Of a stretch of 64,000 bases of DNA, positions 33,488 to 42,076 are shown piece after piece (position 1 is the first letter of the stretch; each line of letters opens with the position of its first letter). The position numbers and the translations under genes were made by a program. This DNA comes from JAFGLZ01 sp964390905 (GTDB lineage Bacteria > Planctomycetota > Phycisphaerae > UBA1845 > JAFGLZ01), in NCBI GenBank assembly GCA_964390905.1, contig CAYMLO010000005.1, forward strand, positions 1-64,000, written 5' to 3'. The notes beneath the pieces are model-generated. The model ran no database searches, had not been told where the DNA came from, and worked only from the letters and a program-made list of their open reading frames with translations.

Positions 33488-34801
33488 ATGACTGAGTTCT
33501 TTCCCGACGTCAAGAAGATCAAGTACGAGGGACCTGACTCTCGGAATCCGCTGGCCTTCAAACACTACAACTCCAAGAAGAAGATCCTCGGCAAGACGAT
33601 GGCCGAGCACCTGCGGTTCAGCGTCTGCTATTGGCATACGTTCAAGGGGCTCGGCGCCGATCCGTTCGGGCCGGGGACGATGATCCGCAACTACAACCAG
33701 TCCGACTGCCCGATGGCGGTCGCGGAGATGACGCTGCGTGCGGCGTTCGAGCTCTTCACCAAGCTCGGGGTGGGGTTCTGGTGTTTCCACGACCTCGACA
33801 TCGCGCCCGAGGCCGACACGCTCGCCGAGACCAACAAGCGCTTCGACAAGATGGTCCGGATGGCCAAGAAGCTGCAGCGGGACACGGGCGTCAAGCTGCT
33901 GTGGGGGACCAGCAACCTGTTCTCGAACCGTCGGTTCATGTCCGGGGCCGCGACGAACCCGTCGCCGGCCGTCTTCGCCTACGCAGCCAGTCAGGTCAAA
34001 CGGGCGATGGACGCGACCAAGGCGCTGGGCGGGTCGGGCTACGTCTTCTGGGGCGGGCGCGAGGGCTATGAGACGCTGCTCAATACCGACATGGGCCGCG
34101 AGCTCGACCACCTGGGCCGGTTCCTGCAGATGGCCGTCGACTACAAGAAGAAAATCCGGTTCCGCGGGCAGTTCTACATCGAACCCAAGCCCAAAGAGCC
34201 GACCAAGCACCAGTACGATTTCGACGCCGGCAGCTGCCACGCCTTCCTGCAGAAGTACGGTCTGGCCGACGACTTCAAGCTGAACATCGAGGCCAACCAC
34301 GCGACGCTCGCCACGCACACGTTCCATCACGAGCTGGAGTACGCGGTGGCCAATGGCCTGTTCGGTTCGGTCGACGCGAACCGCGGCGACCTGATGCTCG
34401 GGTGGGACACCGACCAGTTCCCGACGGACCTGTACGACACCACGTTCGCGATGTGGACCATCCTGAAGGCGGGTGGGTTCAAGACCGGCGGGCTGAACTT
34501 CGACGCCAAGCTCCGCCGACAGTCGATCGATCCGGTCGACCTGTTCCACGCCCACATCGGCGGGATGGACGCCTTCGCCCGCGGCCTGCAGATCGCCGCG
34601 AGGATCGTCCGGGAACGGAAGTTCGAGAGGTTCGTCAACGCCCGTTACGCCGGCTGGAACCGCGGCATCGGCCAAAGAATCGAGAAGGGCCGGATCGGCT
34701 TCGAACAGCTCGAGGCCTACACGCTCAAGAACGGCGAACCCAAGATCCAGTCCGGCCGGCAGGAGATGCTCGAGAACATCCTGAACGAGTACATCGTCTA
34801 G
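33488..34801 (+). CDS. xylA: xylose isomerase
   Basis: A 437-residue cytoplasmic metal-dependent isomerase converting D-xylose to D-xylulose, the first step of the isomerase pathway. Family signatures are WHTFKGLGADPFG, FWCFHDLDIAPE (catalytic His and Asp pair), YVFWGGREGYETLLNTD, RGQFYIEPKPKEPTKHQYDFD (metal-binding Glu), NIEANHATLATHTFHHEL, and DANRGDLMLGWDTDQFPTD. Length agrees with the class II enzymes of about 440 residues. ATG 33488 has AAAGGGACGG upstream. No xylulokinase gene follows; the gene is probably transcribed from the promoter at 33386. The upstream hydrolase locus (12389-25894) could supply xylose-containing sugars, which is inference. Confidence 0.96.
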   Translation: MTEFFPDVKKIKYEGPDSRNPLAFKHYNSKKKILGKTMAEHLRFSVCYWHTFKGLGADPFGPGTMIRNYNQSDCPMAVAEMTLRAAFELFTKLGVGFWCFHDLDIAPEADTLAETNKRFDKMVRMAKKLQRDTGVKLLWGTSNLFSNRRFMSGAATNPSPAVFAYAASQVKRAMDATKALGGSGYVFWGGREGYETLLNTDMGRELDHLGRFLQMAVDYKKKIRFRGQFYIEPKPKEPTKHQYDFDAGSCHAFLQKYGLADDFKLNIEANHATLATHTFHHELEYAVANGLFGSVDANRGDLMLGWDTDQFPTDLYDTTFAMWTILKAGGFKTGGLNFDAKLRRQSIDPVDLFHAHIGGMDAFARGLQIAARIVRERKFERFVNARYAGWNRGIGQRIEKGRIGFEQLEAYTLKNGEPKIQSGRQEMLENILNEYIV

Positions 34802-34855
34802 GCGCACGACGGCCAACGGAGCGACGCTGCGCCGCCCGGCAAGAGGTCCAAGTCA

Positions 34856-36181
34856 ATGAGCGGCTGGGACGAGAGTAGAGCTGCCTACCTGGACTTCATC
34901 GCGAAGCTCGATCAGACCTTCACGCCATTCGCCCCTGTTGAGCTCCCGGACTTCTTCGTCGGTCGGCAGAAGGAAGTGAATTCCCTGATTCGTGAGCTGA
35001 GCGCCCCAGGGCGGCAGGTGGCGATCTACGGAGACCGGGGTGTCGGCAAGACCTCCTTGGCGCTGCTGTGTTGGTACTTCGCCAAACGTTCGGAGGAGGC
35101 GACGTACTTCGTGCGATGCACGAAGGACAGCACCTACCAGTCCGTGTTCTCGGAAGTCCTGCGCCGCGCTGCCGTGACGCACTTGCCGGCAGCCCGGGAG
35201 ACCGCCAGAACGAAGCGAGCAGGAATCCAGGCCAGAGGAATCTCCCTGGGCGGTTCGCGCGTGGAGAGGATGACCGAGCGGGCCATCAACGGGGCGTACG
35301 AGGTTTCGCCCGGGCTCCTTCTGGACGTCTTCAAGGACACGAACGGACTCATCGTCCTGGACGAGTTCGACAGGGTCGAGGACGACGAGACACACGTCAA
35401 GGTCGCGGAAAGCTTGAAGCACTTCTCGGACTCGAGAAGCACGACGAAGTTCCTGATCGTAGGGGTTGCCGAGACGCTTTCGCAGTTGTTGCGTAAGCAT
35501 GAGTCGCTCACGCGCTGCGTGGCCGAGATCAAGCTTGATCGCATGTTCGAGGACGAGTTGAAAGACATCCTCGAGACCGGCTGCCAGCGGCTTGGAATCC
35601 GCTTCGATCCCGACGTGGCCCAGAAGATCGTCAGGTTGTCGGATGGGTACGCCCACTACACGCACCTGCTGGCCCGCTACGCGACCCTTGCCGCGGTGGA
35701 CGAATCGGGTGTGAGCGAAGGCGAACTCGTCATCGGGCAGGGCGCGTATCTCACGGGCCTCCGCGACGCGATCGAAAACGCCGAGCAGCGGCTTCGCGAG
35801 ACCTACGAGAAGGCGATCATCCCCCTCAAAGGCAAGACACAGCTCTTCCAGTACGCCGTGTGGGCCGTCGCGATGGCTGAAGACGTTGAAGTGCACATCG
35901 CCTCGATCGCAGAGCACATCAGCCAGATCTCGGGCGAAACGGCCAAGCCGCAGGGATGCATCTATCATCTCGGAAAGCTCGTCTCGGAAGACCGGGGGCA
36001 GATCCTGGTCCGAGTTCGGGAAGGCTACTACAAGTTCAGCGATCCCTTGATGCGCGCCTACGTCAGACTTCAGCTTGAAGCCTACAATATCGTCGAAAGA
36101 CGGGGACAGATGGAATTCGCGTTCATGAAGGCCGGACGAGCGGCTTCTCCTCGAGGGTGGGCACCCCCTCGCGAGGTCTGA
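34856..36181 (+). CDS. AAA/STAND-type ATPase, unknown function
   Basis: A 441-residue protein with an Orc1/Cdc6-like AAA (AAA_16) module: PDFFVGRQKEVNSLIREL, Walker A GDRGVGKT (59-66), Walker B LIVLDEFD (166-173), sensor region TKFLIVGVAETLSQLL and arginine-rich lid with DGYAHYTHLLARYATL. The C-terminal 120 residues look like a winged helix (IPLKGKTQLFQYAVWAVAM, IAEHISQISGETAKPQGCIYHLGKLVSEDRGQIL). Relatives are often in defence or accessory regions. Codon use and base composition look less GC-rich than in the flanking xylA and xthA genes, which hints at horizontal acquisition. No partner (nuclease, protease or transposase) lies beside it, so no function is assigned. Confidence 0.78.
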   Translation: MSGWDESRAAYLDFIAKLDQTFTPFAPVELPDFFVGRQKEVNSLIRELSAPGRQVAIYGDRGVGKTSLALLCWYFAKRSEEATYFVRCTKDSTYQSVFSEVLRRAAVTHLPAARETARTKRAGIQARGISLGGSRVERMTERAINGAYEVSPGLLLDVFKDTNGLIVLDEFDRVEDDETHVKVAESLKHFSDSRSTTKFLIVGVAETLSQLLRKHESLTRCVAEIKLDRMFEDELKDILETGCQRLGIRFDPDVAQKIVRLSDGYAHYTHLLARYATLAAVDESGVSEGELVIGQGAYLTGLRDAIENAEQRLRETYEKAIIPLKGKTQLFQYAVWAVAMAEDVEVHIASIAEHISQISGETAKPQGCIYHLGKLVSEDRGQILVRVREGYYKFSDPLMRAYVRLQLEAYNIVERRGQMEFAFMKAGRAASPRGWAPPREV

Positions 36182-36230
36182 GTCGCCTCAGCGGCAATGG
36201 AGGTCACCGGAACATCGTGGGTGCATCTGC

Positions 36231-37004
36231 ATGATGAAGATCGCGACCTGGAACGTCAATTCGATCCGCGCGCGTCATGAGCGGCTGCTGGCGTGGCTGG
36301 GCAAACACGCGCCCGACGTGCTATGCCTGCAGGAGCTGAAGGTCACCGACGACGCATTTCCGGGCGACGCGATCCAACAGGTCGGCTACCACGCCGTCGT
36401 GCACGGGCAGAAGACGTACAACGGCGTGGCGATCCTCAGCCGAGCCGAACCGGCCGACGTCGAGCGCGGCATGGACGATGACGTCGACGATCCGCAGGCG
36501 CGGTTGGTGTCCGCGGTGATCGGCGGGGTCCGCGTGATCTCGGCGTACGTCCCCAACGGCCAAGCGGTCGGCTCGGACAAGTACGCCTACAAGCTCGACT
36601 GGTTGCGGCGCCTACGTGACCACCTCAACCATCGCTTCTCCCCGTCGGACCCTCTGGTGTTGTGCGGCGACCTCAACGTCGCGCCCGACGACGACGACGT
36701 TGCCCACCCGGACGCCTGGGCCGACAGCGTCCTGTGCCACCCGGACGTCCGCGACGCCCTGGCCGTCATCTGCGACTGGGGCCTGACCGACGTGTTCCGC
36801 CAGCATCACCCCGAAGGCGGCCTCTACTCGTGGTGGGACTATCGCCGGCTGGCGTTCCCCAAGAACGACGGCCTGCGACTCGACCACATCGTCGCCACCG
36901 AGACGATGGCGAAGCGCTGCACCGCCGCCGAGATCGACCGCGACGAGCGCAAGGGCAGCAAGCCGTCCGACCATGCGCCGGTCATTGCCACCTTTGGCGA
37001 CTGA
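36231..37004 (+). CDS. xthA: exodeoxyribonuclease III (AP endonuclease)
   Basis: A 257-residue DNA-repair enzyme of the endonuclease/exonuclease/phosphatase fold, acting on abasic sites and 3' ends. Conserved catalytic blocks are present: MKIATWNVNSIRARHERL, LCLQELKVTDDAFP (metal-binding Glu), YNGVAILSR, YVPNGQAVGSDKYAYKLDWL, LCGDLNVAPDDDDV (Asp/Asn), LYSWWDYR, LRLDHIVAT and KPSDHAPVIATF (catalytic Asp and His). Length is normal. Two ATG codons (36231 and 36234) are possible; neither has a strong ribosome site. It follows the ATPase gene by 49 bases on the same strand but functional linkage is not evident. Confidence 0.95.
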   Translation: MMKIATWNVNSIRARHERLLAWLGKHAPDVLCLQELKVTDDAFPGDAIQQVGYHAVVHGQKTYNGVAILSRAEPADVERGMDDDVDDPQARLVSAVIGGVRVISAYVPNGQAVGSDKYAYKLDWLRRLRDHLNHRFSPSDPLVLCGDLNVAPDDDDVAHPDAWADSVLCHPDVRDALAVICDWGLTDVFRQHHPEGGLYSWWDYRRLAFPKNDGLRLDHIVATETMAKRCTAAEIDRDERKGSKPSDHAPVIATFGD

Positions 37005-37099
37005 GCCTATCATCCCCTCGACACACGCGCGAACCGTGGAGCACAGCGTCCCTATACCATGATGCTGGCATCGAGGCGCCGAAGCGAGGGAGACACCAG

Positions 37100-38713
37100 A
37101 TGATTGCAGCGGGACTGGGGCTCTGCCGATCCATCCTTCCGGGCTTGCTGGTGGTTGTCTGGGTCGGCACCATCCTGGCGGCTGACGTTCGTGCGGAGGA
37201 GACGACCACCGGCGTTGGCGCCGTACTGCCCGCCAAGCCGCCCTACGCCAAGTTGGCCGCCAAGCACCTCGATACGCTCATCGCCAAGGGCACGGACCGC
37301 TACGGGCGGAAGCATGTCCCGATCTGGGTGCTCAACCTGGACCTCGACTCGCTCAACTGCTTCATGCGGTATCACGACGGGCTCGAGCGGACGTACGAAT
37401 CGCGGATGGGACAGGGCCACCTGAGCTACAGCAGCTGGACGCCGTGGGGCGTCGGGCACCGGGCCATCCGGATCTCGCAGCGACCCGCGGGATGCTCCAA
37501 CCTCTATGTGGACCAGCCCACCCTCCGGGCCGCGACGTTGATAGACGCCCTCAGCGGCACGCCGACCTACCGGCCCGCGATCGAGGCGTACGTTCGATAC
37601 GTGCTCAAGCACTTCATCGATCCGCGGAACGGGCTGATCCGCTGGGGCGTGCACGTGTCGTACGAGGTGTTCCACGAGCGATTCAACTACGAAGACGGCG
37701 ACCATCACGAGCTGCTCGTGATCTTGCCCATGTGGTCGGCGCTCTACGACATCGAGCCCAAGACCATGCATCAGTATCTGGAGAAGTACTGGTACTGGCA
37801 TACCGACCCCAAGACGGGACAGATCGATCGGCACAACACCCGCGGGCGAGGACTCGGCTTCGCGATGGCCGCCGGCGAAATCATCCTGGCGTGCGCATTT
37901 ATGCACACCAAGCAGCCCGACGGCCCGTGGCTCGATCGCGCCCTGCAAGTCGCCAAGGCGCACTGGGATCCGCGGAACACCGAGACCAACCTCTTCCCCA
38001 ATCGCGCCTACGGAAGTGACAAGCGGTTCGACCGACTGACAGCCGACACGTCCATTCCCGGCTGTTGGTGCTCGCGGGTTCTGATGGCCGGGCGGCTGAC
38101 CGGATCCAAGGAGCTGACCGAGATGGCGCGGCAGTCGCTGCTGGCCTGGGCTCGCTTCGGCTGGGACGACCAGGCGGGCAAGCCTTGGAGCATGCTCCAA
38201 CCCGACGGCAAGCCGGTCGACAAAGAACGACTGAAGGGAACCGCCTACGCCAAACAGGCCGCCTACGGCCACTGGAACTTCTGGAAGGACTACGCCTACG
38301 GATTCGAGATGCCGTTCCAGACGCTGATGGCCTTCGCGATGGCTGCGAAATGGACGGGCGATCCAGAACTGGCCCACCACACCCAGCGCCTGGCGGATTG
38401 TTACCGGACGCTGCTGCCCGCCAACGGCGATCAGGGCACGTTCGCGGCCAACTACGGGCGGCTGATCTCGTTCTTCCTGGTGACCGAACAGATCACAGGC
38501 GACGCAGCCTACCGCAAGACGGCCCAGCGAATCGCCGACGAGGCCGTCGGACACCTCTGGGCGGGCAGGATGTTCCGCGGGTTCAAAGATCGGACCCACT
38601 ACACCGCCCTCGAAGGCGCGGGGCAGTTGATGCAGGGCCTCGTCGAGCTGGAGGCCGATCCCAAGAAGCTCACCGCCCTCCGCGACAAGGACCTGTTTCT
38701 CTGGAACTTCTGA
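37100..38713 (+). CDS. secreted alpha/alpha-toroid protein, probable polysaccharide-active enzyme
   Basis: A 537-residue exported protein (signal peptide about 1-32). Aromatic-rich helical repeats suggest a toroid: HVPIWVLNLDLDSLNCFMRYHDGL, WTPWGVGHRAIRISQRPAGCSNLYVDQPTLRAA, WGVHVSYEVFHERFNYEDGDHHELLVILPMWSALYDI, YWHTDPKTGQIDRHNTRGRGLGFAMAAGEIILACAFMH, SIPGCWCSRVLMAGRLTGSKE, YGHWNFWKDYAYGFEMPFQTLMAFAMAAKW. This is reminiscent of pectate lyase PL10-like or uncharacterised GH88/GH127-type toroids, but I cannot assign a family. ATG 37100 is chosen because it starts the signal peptide and follows GGGAGACACC. Confidence 0.7.
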   Translation: MIAAGLGLCRSILPGLLVVVWVGTILAADVRAEETTTGVGAVLPAKPPYAKLAAKHLDTLIAKGTDRYGRKHVPIWVLNLDLDSLNCFMRYHDGLERTYESRMGQGHLSYSSWTPWGVGHRAIRISQRPAGCSNLYVDQPTLRAATLIDALSGTPTYRPAIEAYVRYVLKHFIDPRNGLIRWGVHVSYEVFHERFNYEDGDHHELLVILPMWSALYDIEPKTMHQYLEKYWYWHTDPKTGQIDRHNTRGRGLGFAMAAGEIILACAFMHTKQPDGPWLDRALQVAKAHWDPRNTETNLFPNRAYGSDKRFDRLTADTSIPGCWCSRVLMAGRLTGSKELTEMARQSLLAWARFGWDDQAGKPWSMLQPDGKPVDKERLKGTAYAKQAAYGHWNFWKDYAYGFEMPFQTLMAFAMAAKWTGDPELAHHTQRLADCYRTLLPANGDQGTFAANYGRLISFFLVTEQITGDAAYRKTAQRIADEAVGHLWAGRMFRGFKDRTHYTALEGAGQLMQGLVELEADPKKLTALRDKDLFLWNF

Positions 38714-38895
38714 GGCCCAGCGCCTCGTCCGTTCAACCCCAGCCAACTGAGGGATTTCCCGCCTCAACCCATGCCCCGACCCCCCGGCGCGGCCGACACG
38801 CGTGGGATATGGACAGGGAGGCGGACCATTATCGGGCCGTCAGCGTGCCCCGCCCTTTCGAGCGTGGTACGGCCGGCGCTTAAATAAAATTCAAT

Positions 38896-38923
38896 TTGAC
38901 TTTCGATTTCTTCATGCCATAAT
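38896..38923 (+). promoter_or_regulatory. strong sigma70-type promoter for the DUF2089-M16 operon
   Basis: TTGACT (38896-38901) and CATAAT (38918-38923), 16 bases apart, each match five of six consensus positions. They sit in an unusually AT-rich patch. The start would be near 38930, giving a 32-nt leader to the DUF2089 ATG at 38962. Confidence 0.65.
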
Positions 38924-38961
38924 GCAAGTAGACTTGAACAAAGTGAACGGGGTCACGACCC

Positions 38962-39294
38962 ATGGCTGGCGAAACGACGGATGTGAAGCAATGGCTGGAC
39001 TTTCTGGAGGACGAAGATCTCGCATTCATCAAGCGGTTCGTACTGGCCTCGGGCTCGCTCAAGGAGCTGGCCAAGGCCTACGGGATCTCGTACCCGACGG
39101 TTCGGCTCCGGTTGGATCGGCTGATCGAGAAGATCAAGCTCGTGGACAGTCAGGAAATCACCAGCGAGTTCGAACGAATCCTGCGCGTTCAATTCGCCGA
39201 AGGGAAAGTTGACGTGGGCACGGTCAAGGTCTTGCTGGCCGCGCATCAGCGGGAACTGGAGAACCATCACGATGAGACAGATGGTCTTTCTTAG
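38962..39294 (+). CDS. DUF2089 helix-turn-helix protein, putative transcriptional regulator
   Basis: A 110-residue cytoplasmic protein with the DUF2089 core: WLDFLEDEDLAFIKRFVLASGSLKELAKAYGISYPTVRLRLDRLIEKI. The helix-turn-helix is KELAKAYGISYPTVRLRLDRL (about residues 34-54); the rest is a short helical tail (EFERILRVQFAEGKVDVGTVKVLL). DUF2089 proteins are sigma-factor-region-4-like regulators. It opens a probable operon: its end overlaps the next gene by 23 bases, so expression is coupled to that membrane protein and then to an M16 peptidase. The regulator-membrane-peptidase arrangement resembles a small sensory circuit, but no direct evidence shows which gene is the target. Confidence 0.85.
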   Translation: MAGETTDVKQWLDFLEDEDLAFIKRFVLASGSLKELAKAYGISYPTVRLRLDRLIEKIKLVDSQEITSEFERILRVQFAEGKVDVGTVKVLLAAHQRELENHHDETDGLS

Positions 39295-40144
39295 CCTGGT
39301 CTTGGGAGCAACGACGGCGTTCGCGGAGGAGGTCCTGCGCGAGATCCCGTGGCAGCGGGCGCTGGCGAGCGGCGAGCTGGTCGAGCACCAAGAGGGACTG
39401 GCGGAGGTCGAGGTGTCCGGCGACGAGCTGGTCATCCGGAAGGTGAGCTCGGAACCGGCGACGGTGAAGCTGCTGGCGTTGCGTGATCTGGGGATCACGG
39501 GCACGCGCTACGCGATCAAAGGCCGAGTTCGCTACGAGGACGTGGCGGGGGAAGGCTGCCTGGAGATGTGGAGCTGCTTCGGGGGCAACGAGAGGTACTT
39601 CAGCAAGACGCTGCTCGACTCCGGACCGATGCAGAAGCTCGAAGGGTCGTCCGACTGGCGTCCGTTTGTGCTGCCGTTCTATATCAGAAACGAGCACGCC
39701 ACCCCGGAACGGCTGGAGATGAACGTCTTGCTCCCGGGTCACGGGACGGTCTGGCTCGGCCCGCTTCGTCTGGTCGAGTTCGGGGCCATGGAGGATCCGA
39801 TGGCGGCGCCTGGCCAGTGGTGGGGGGAGCGGATGGGCGGCCTGATCGGCGGGGTGTTGGGGACACTTCTGGGATGCATGGGGGGGATGATCGGCCTGCT
39901 GACCTCCAGAGGGCAGGCACGTTCCGTAACGTTCGCGATGCTCCGAGCGATGCAGATCATCGGTGTGGTGGGGCTGGTTGCGGGCGTCGTGGCCGTGATT
40001 ATGTCGCAGCCCTATGCGGTCTGGTACCCGATGATCCTGGTCGGCATCATCTGCCCGGTCTTGGGCACAGGGCTGACCAGGACCATCCGCAAGCGTTACG
40101 ACGAGGTCGAACTCCGCAAGATGGCGGCGATGGACGCCGTCTGA
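39272..40144 (+). CDS. membrane protein with extracytoplasmic beta domain, unknown function
   Basis: A 290-residue protein. The N-terminal signal (MRQMVFLSLVLGATTAFA) is followed by a beta-sandwich-like domain (about 19-165: VEVSGDELVIRKVSSEPATVKLLAL, CLEMWSCFGGNERYFSKTLLD, ERLEMNVLLPGHGTVWLGPLRLVEF), resembling carbohydrate-binding or sensor domains. Three hydrophobic spans follow (IGGVLGTLLGCMGGMIGLL, MQIIGVVGLVAGVVAVI, VWYPMILVGIICPVLGTGL) and a basic end. The ATG at 39272 lies inside the DUF2089 gene. It could be the sensor or anti-regulator for that protein; this is inference from the overlap only. Confidence 0.75.
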   Translation: MRQMVFLSLVLGATTAFAEEVLREIPWQRALASGELVEHQEGLAEVEVSGDELVIRKVSSEPATVKLLALRDLGITGTRYAIKGRVRYEDVAGEGCLEMWSCFGGNERYFSKTLLDSGPMQKLEGSSDWRPFVLPFYIRNEHATPERLEMNVLLPGHGTVWLGPLRLVEFGAMEDPMAAPGQWWGERMGGLIGGVLGTLLGCMGGMIGLLTSRGQARSVTFAMLRAMQIIGVVGLVAGVVAVIMSQPYAVWYPMILVGIICPVLGTGLTRTIRKRYDEVELRKMAAMDAV

Positions 40145-40221
40145 GACGTGCCAACAACGTGGCCCACCGGGTGCGGTACAAGAGAGCCGACCCGAGCGCC
40201 AAGAGTGAGAGGAGAGAACGC

Positions 40222-41667
40222 ATGAAACCGCAGATCTTTCGTTTACGTCTTCTGTTCGTTTGCAGCGTCGTCGCGGTGATGCTGGCGTTGCCGGCTCGCG
40301 TCGAATCGGCCCGCAGAGCGTCGACATCGGACCGACAGGCCCGGTCGGGCAACCGTGTGGTGCTCGAGAACGGGGTCACCGTCCTGGTGTATCCGGTGAA
40401 GGGTGTCAAACAGGTTGCCGTCGAGACCCTGTACCGCGTCGGATTCTTCCACGAGCCGAAGGCGATGACCCAGATCAGCCACCTCATCGAGCACCTCGTC
40501 TGTCAGTGTCCGACGAAGCGCTACGAGGCCTACGAATCGCTTGGCCTGCTGAACCAGAGCGGGATGGCTAACGCCGAGACGCTTGCGGACTTCACCCACT
40601 ACGACTACGTGGTTTCCGCGGAGAAGCTGGAGCTGGCGCTGAAGATCGAGGCCGAGCGATTGTCCAGCCTGCGTATCGAGCCGGAGGTGATCCGCCAGGA
40701 AATCCCCAAGTGTTACCGCGAGACCGACATGGTCGAGGCCAATCCGCGCGCCGGCATGCTCAAGCACGCGTTCATGGTGTTCAGTCAGGCCTGGCGCCAC
40801 GGGATGGACGCGGCACTCGTGCGGGGCGGACTCGCCGAAGTGCCGATTGGCGAGTTGAGGCGGTTTCACGAGGCGTATTACCGACCGGGCAACCTCGTCG
40901 TCGTGCTTGTCGGTGGCATCGATCGCAAGGAAGGCCTGCGGTTGGTCAAGAAATACCTGGGGAGCATCGCAGAGGGCGAGACGTCGACGCAGGAGTCCCC
41001 CGACTGGGCCGGAATCCCCAAGCGGACCCGCGTTCGTTGGGACAGTAGCGTTCGTGCGATGTGCATCGGTTACGCGCCGCCGAAGACCCTTTCAGACCGA
41101 GTCCTGCTGAGTCTTTGGGGCAACCTGCTGATGCAGAAGCTGATGAATGATGCCCAGATCAAGAAGTCGGCGGCGATGGTCTGTACGTCCAACCAGACTT
41201 GGAGCGTGGGGGTCCTGCCGTTCTTCGTCTACGCGGCGGCCAAGCCCGGTGCGGACCTCGACGAGCTCGAGCGCGCGGTGGCTGGGCGCTTCGAGCGCAT
41301 CGTCGCCGCCAAACCGACCCCTGCCGAGACGATGCAGATTCGGATGATGGCAAACGCCTTGGCTCAGCCGCCTGTGCTCACGCGGGAGGCGGTCCGTCAG
41401 CAGGCGGGCATCCTCGCTCCGCGGGTCGGTGTGGACCCAGGCAAGGCCGAAGGCATGATCCTGGGCAACTGCGCCATCCAAGCGGGGCTGCGCGAGCTCA
41501 TGCTGGGTGCGGACGGCGCCCGCTGCGTGCGGCGGATCCAGCAGCTCGACGCAGACAAGCTGCATCGCGTCCTGGCGCGCCATCTGGATACCAAGGGACG
41601 GTTCATCACCGTCGTGACCCCCAAGGAAGACGGGAAGGCTTCGGCGAAAGGCCGTCGCCGTTCCTGA
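40222..41667 (+). CDS. secreted M16-family metallopeptidase, single-chain short form
   Basis: A 481-residue exported protein (signal peptide about 1-30). It has the zinc motif HLIEH (87-91), with the following glutamate-containing segment IRQEIPKCYRETDMVEAN, so it should be catalytically active. The core includes VVLENGVTVLVYPVKGVKQVAVETLYRVG and the second half RWDSSVRAMCIGYAPPKTLSD...ELERAVAGRFERI, an M16 C-type domain. The residues right after the motif (LVCQCPT) differ from the usual MMFRGT. At about 480 residues it is much shorter than the 942-residue enzyme at 1486. ATG 40222 has GAGGAGA upstream. It is 77 bases downstream of the membrane protein and probably shares its promoter. Confidence 0.88.
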   Translation: MKPQIFRLRLLFVCSVVAVMLALPARVESARRASTSDRQARSGNRVVLENGVTVLVYPVKGVKQVAVETLYRVGFFHEPKAMTQISHLIEHLVCQCPTKRYEAYESLGLLNQSGMANAETLADFTHYDYVVSAEKLELALKIEAERLSSLRIEPEVIRQEIPKCYRETDMVEANPRAGMLKHAFMVFSQAWRHGMDAALVRGGLAEVPIGELRRFHEAYYRPGNLVVVLVGGIDRKEGLRLVKKYLGSIAEGETSTQESPDWAGIPKRTRVRWDSSVRAMCIGYAPPKTLSDRVLLSLWGNLLMQKLMNDAQIKKSAAMVCTSNQTWSVGVLPFFVYAAAKPGADLDELERAVAGRFERIVAAKPTPAETMQIRMMANALAQPPVLTREAVRQQAGILAPRVGVDPGKAEGMILGNCAIQAGLRELMLGADGARCVRRIQQLDADKLHRVLARHLDTKGRFITVVTPKEDGKASAKGRRRS

Positions 41668-42076
41668 ACCCACCCCCTGTCCCCGCCGGACACCTGAAGC
41701 CAATGATGTCCCATCGGGATCATACCTGTCTTTGCGCGGCGGGGACGGCCCCAGCAGCCGATACCGCGAGACCCCACCGTTGCCGCCCGTTTCAGGAACC
41801 GGCGCTGGTCCGTTCGCTCGTCGCGGTCCCTCGACGTGTTCTTCGATCCCCCGTCCAGCGCACGGAACCAGATTCTATCCCCCCGTGAGGCAACGCCGAG
41901 GTTCGGGCCCGACGCAGCGCCGGCGCCCGTACCCCTGGCACGGCCCTCGGTTTGCAGGTACGTTGGTGCGCGGCGACACATCGCCAGCCGCTACGTCCAG
42001 ACCGTGTCTGCCCGGAACGACCCCCGCCACGGGGCAGGCCGGCTGGAAACGCTCGGGGTCTCTGAGAGGATCACCA
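41668..42076. other. 409-base gap with no supported gene
   Basis: Between the M16 peptidase and the SDR gene I find no frame with a credible start, no recognisable repeat copy and no well-spaced promoter boxes. The sequence is GC-rich with several short CCCCC/GGGG runs. The only clear site is the GAGAGGA ribosome site just before ATG 42077. Confidence 0.5.

Noticed and set aside
36140..36180. GGGTGGGCACCCCCTCG sequence at the end of the ATPase gene as another copy of the ~153-bp repeat.
   Set aside because: Only a short stretch resembles the repeat end; the inner hairpins are absent and the sequence is within the coding frame.
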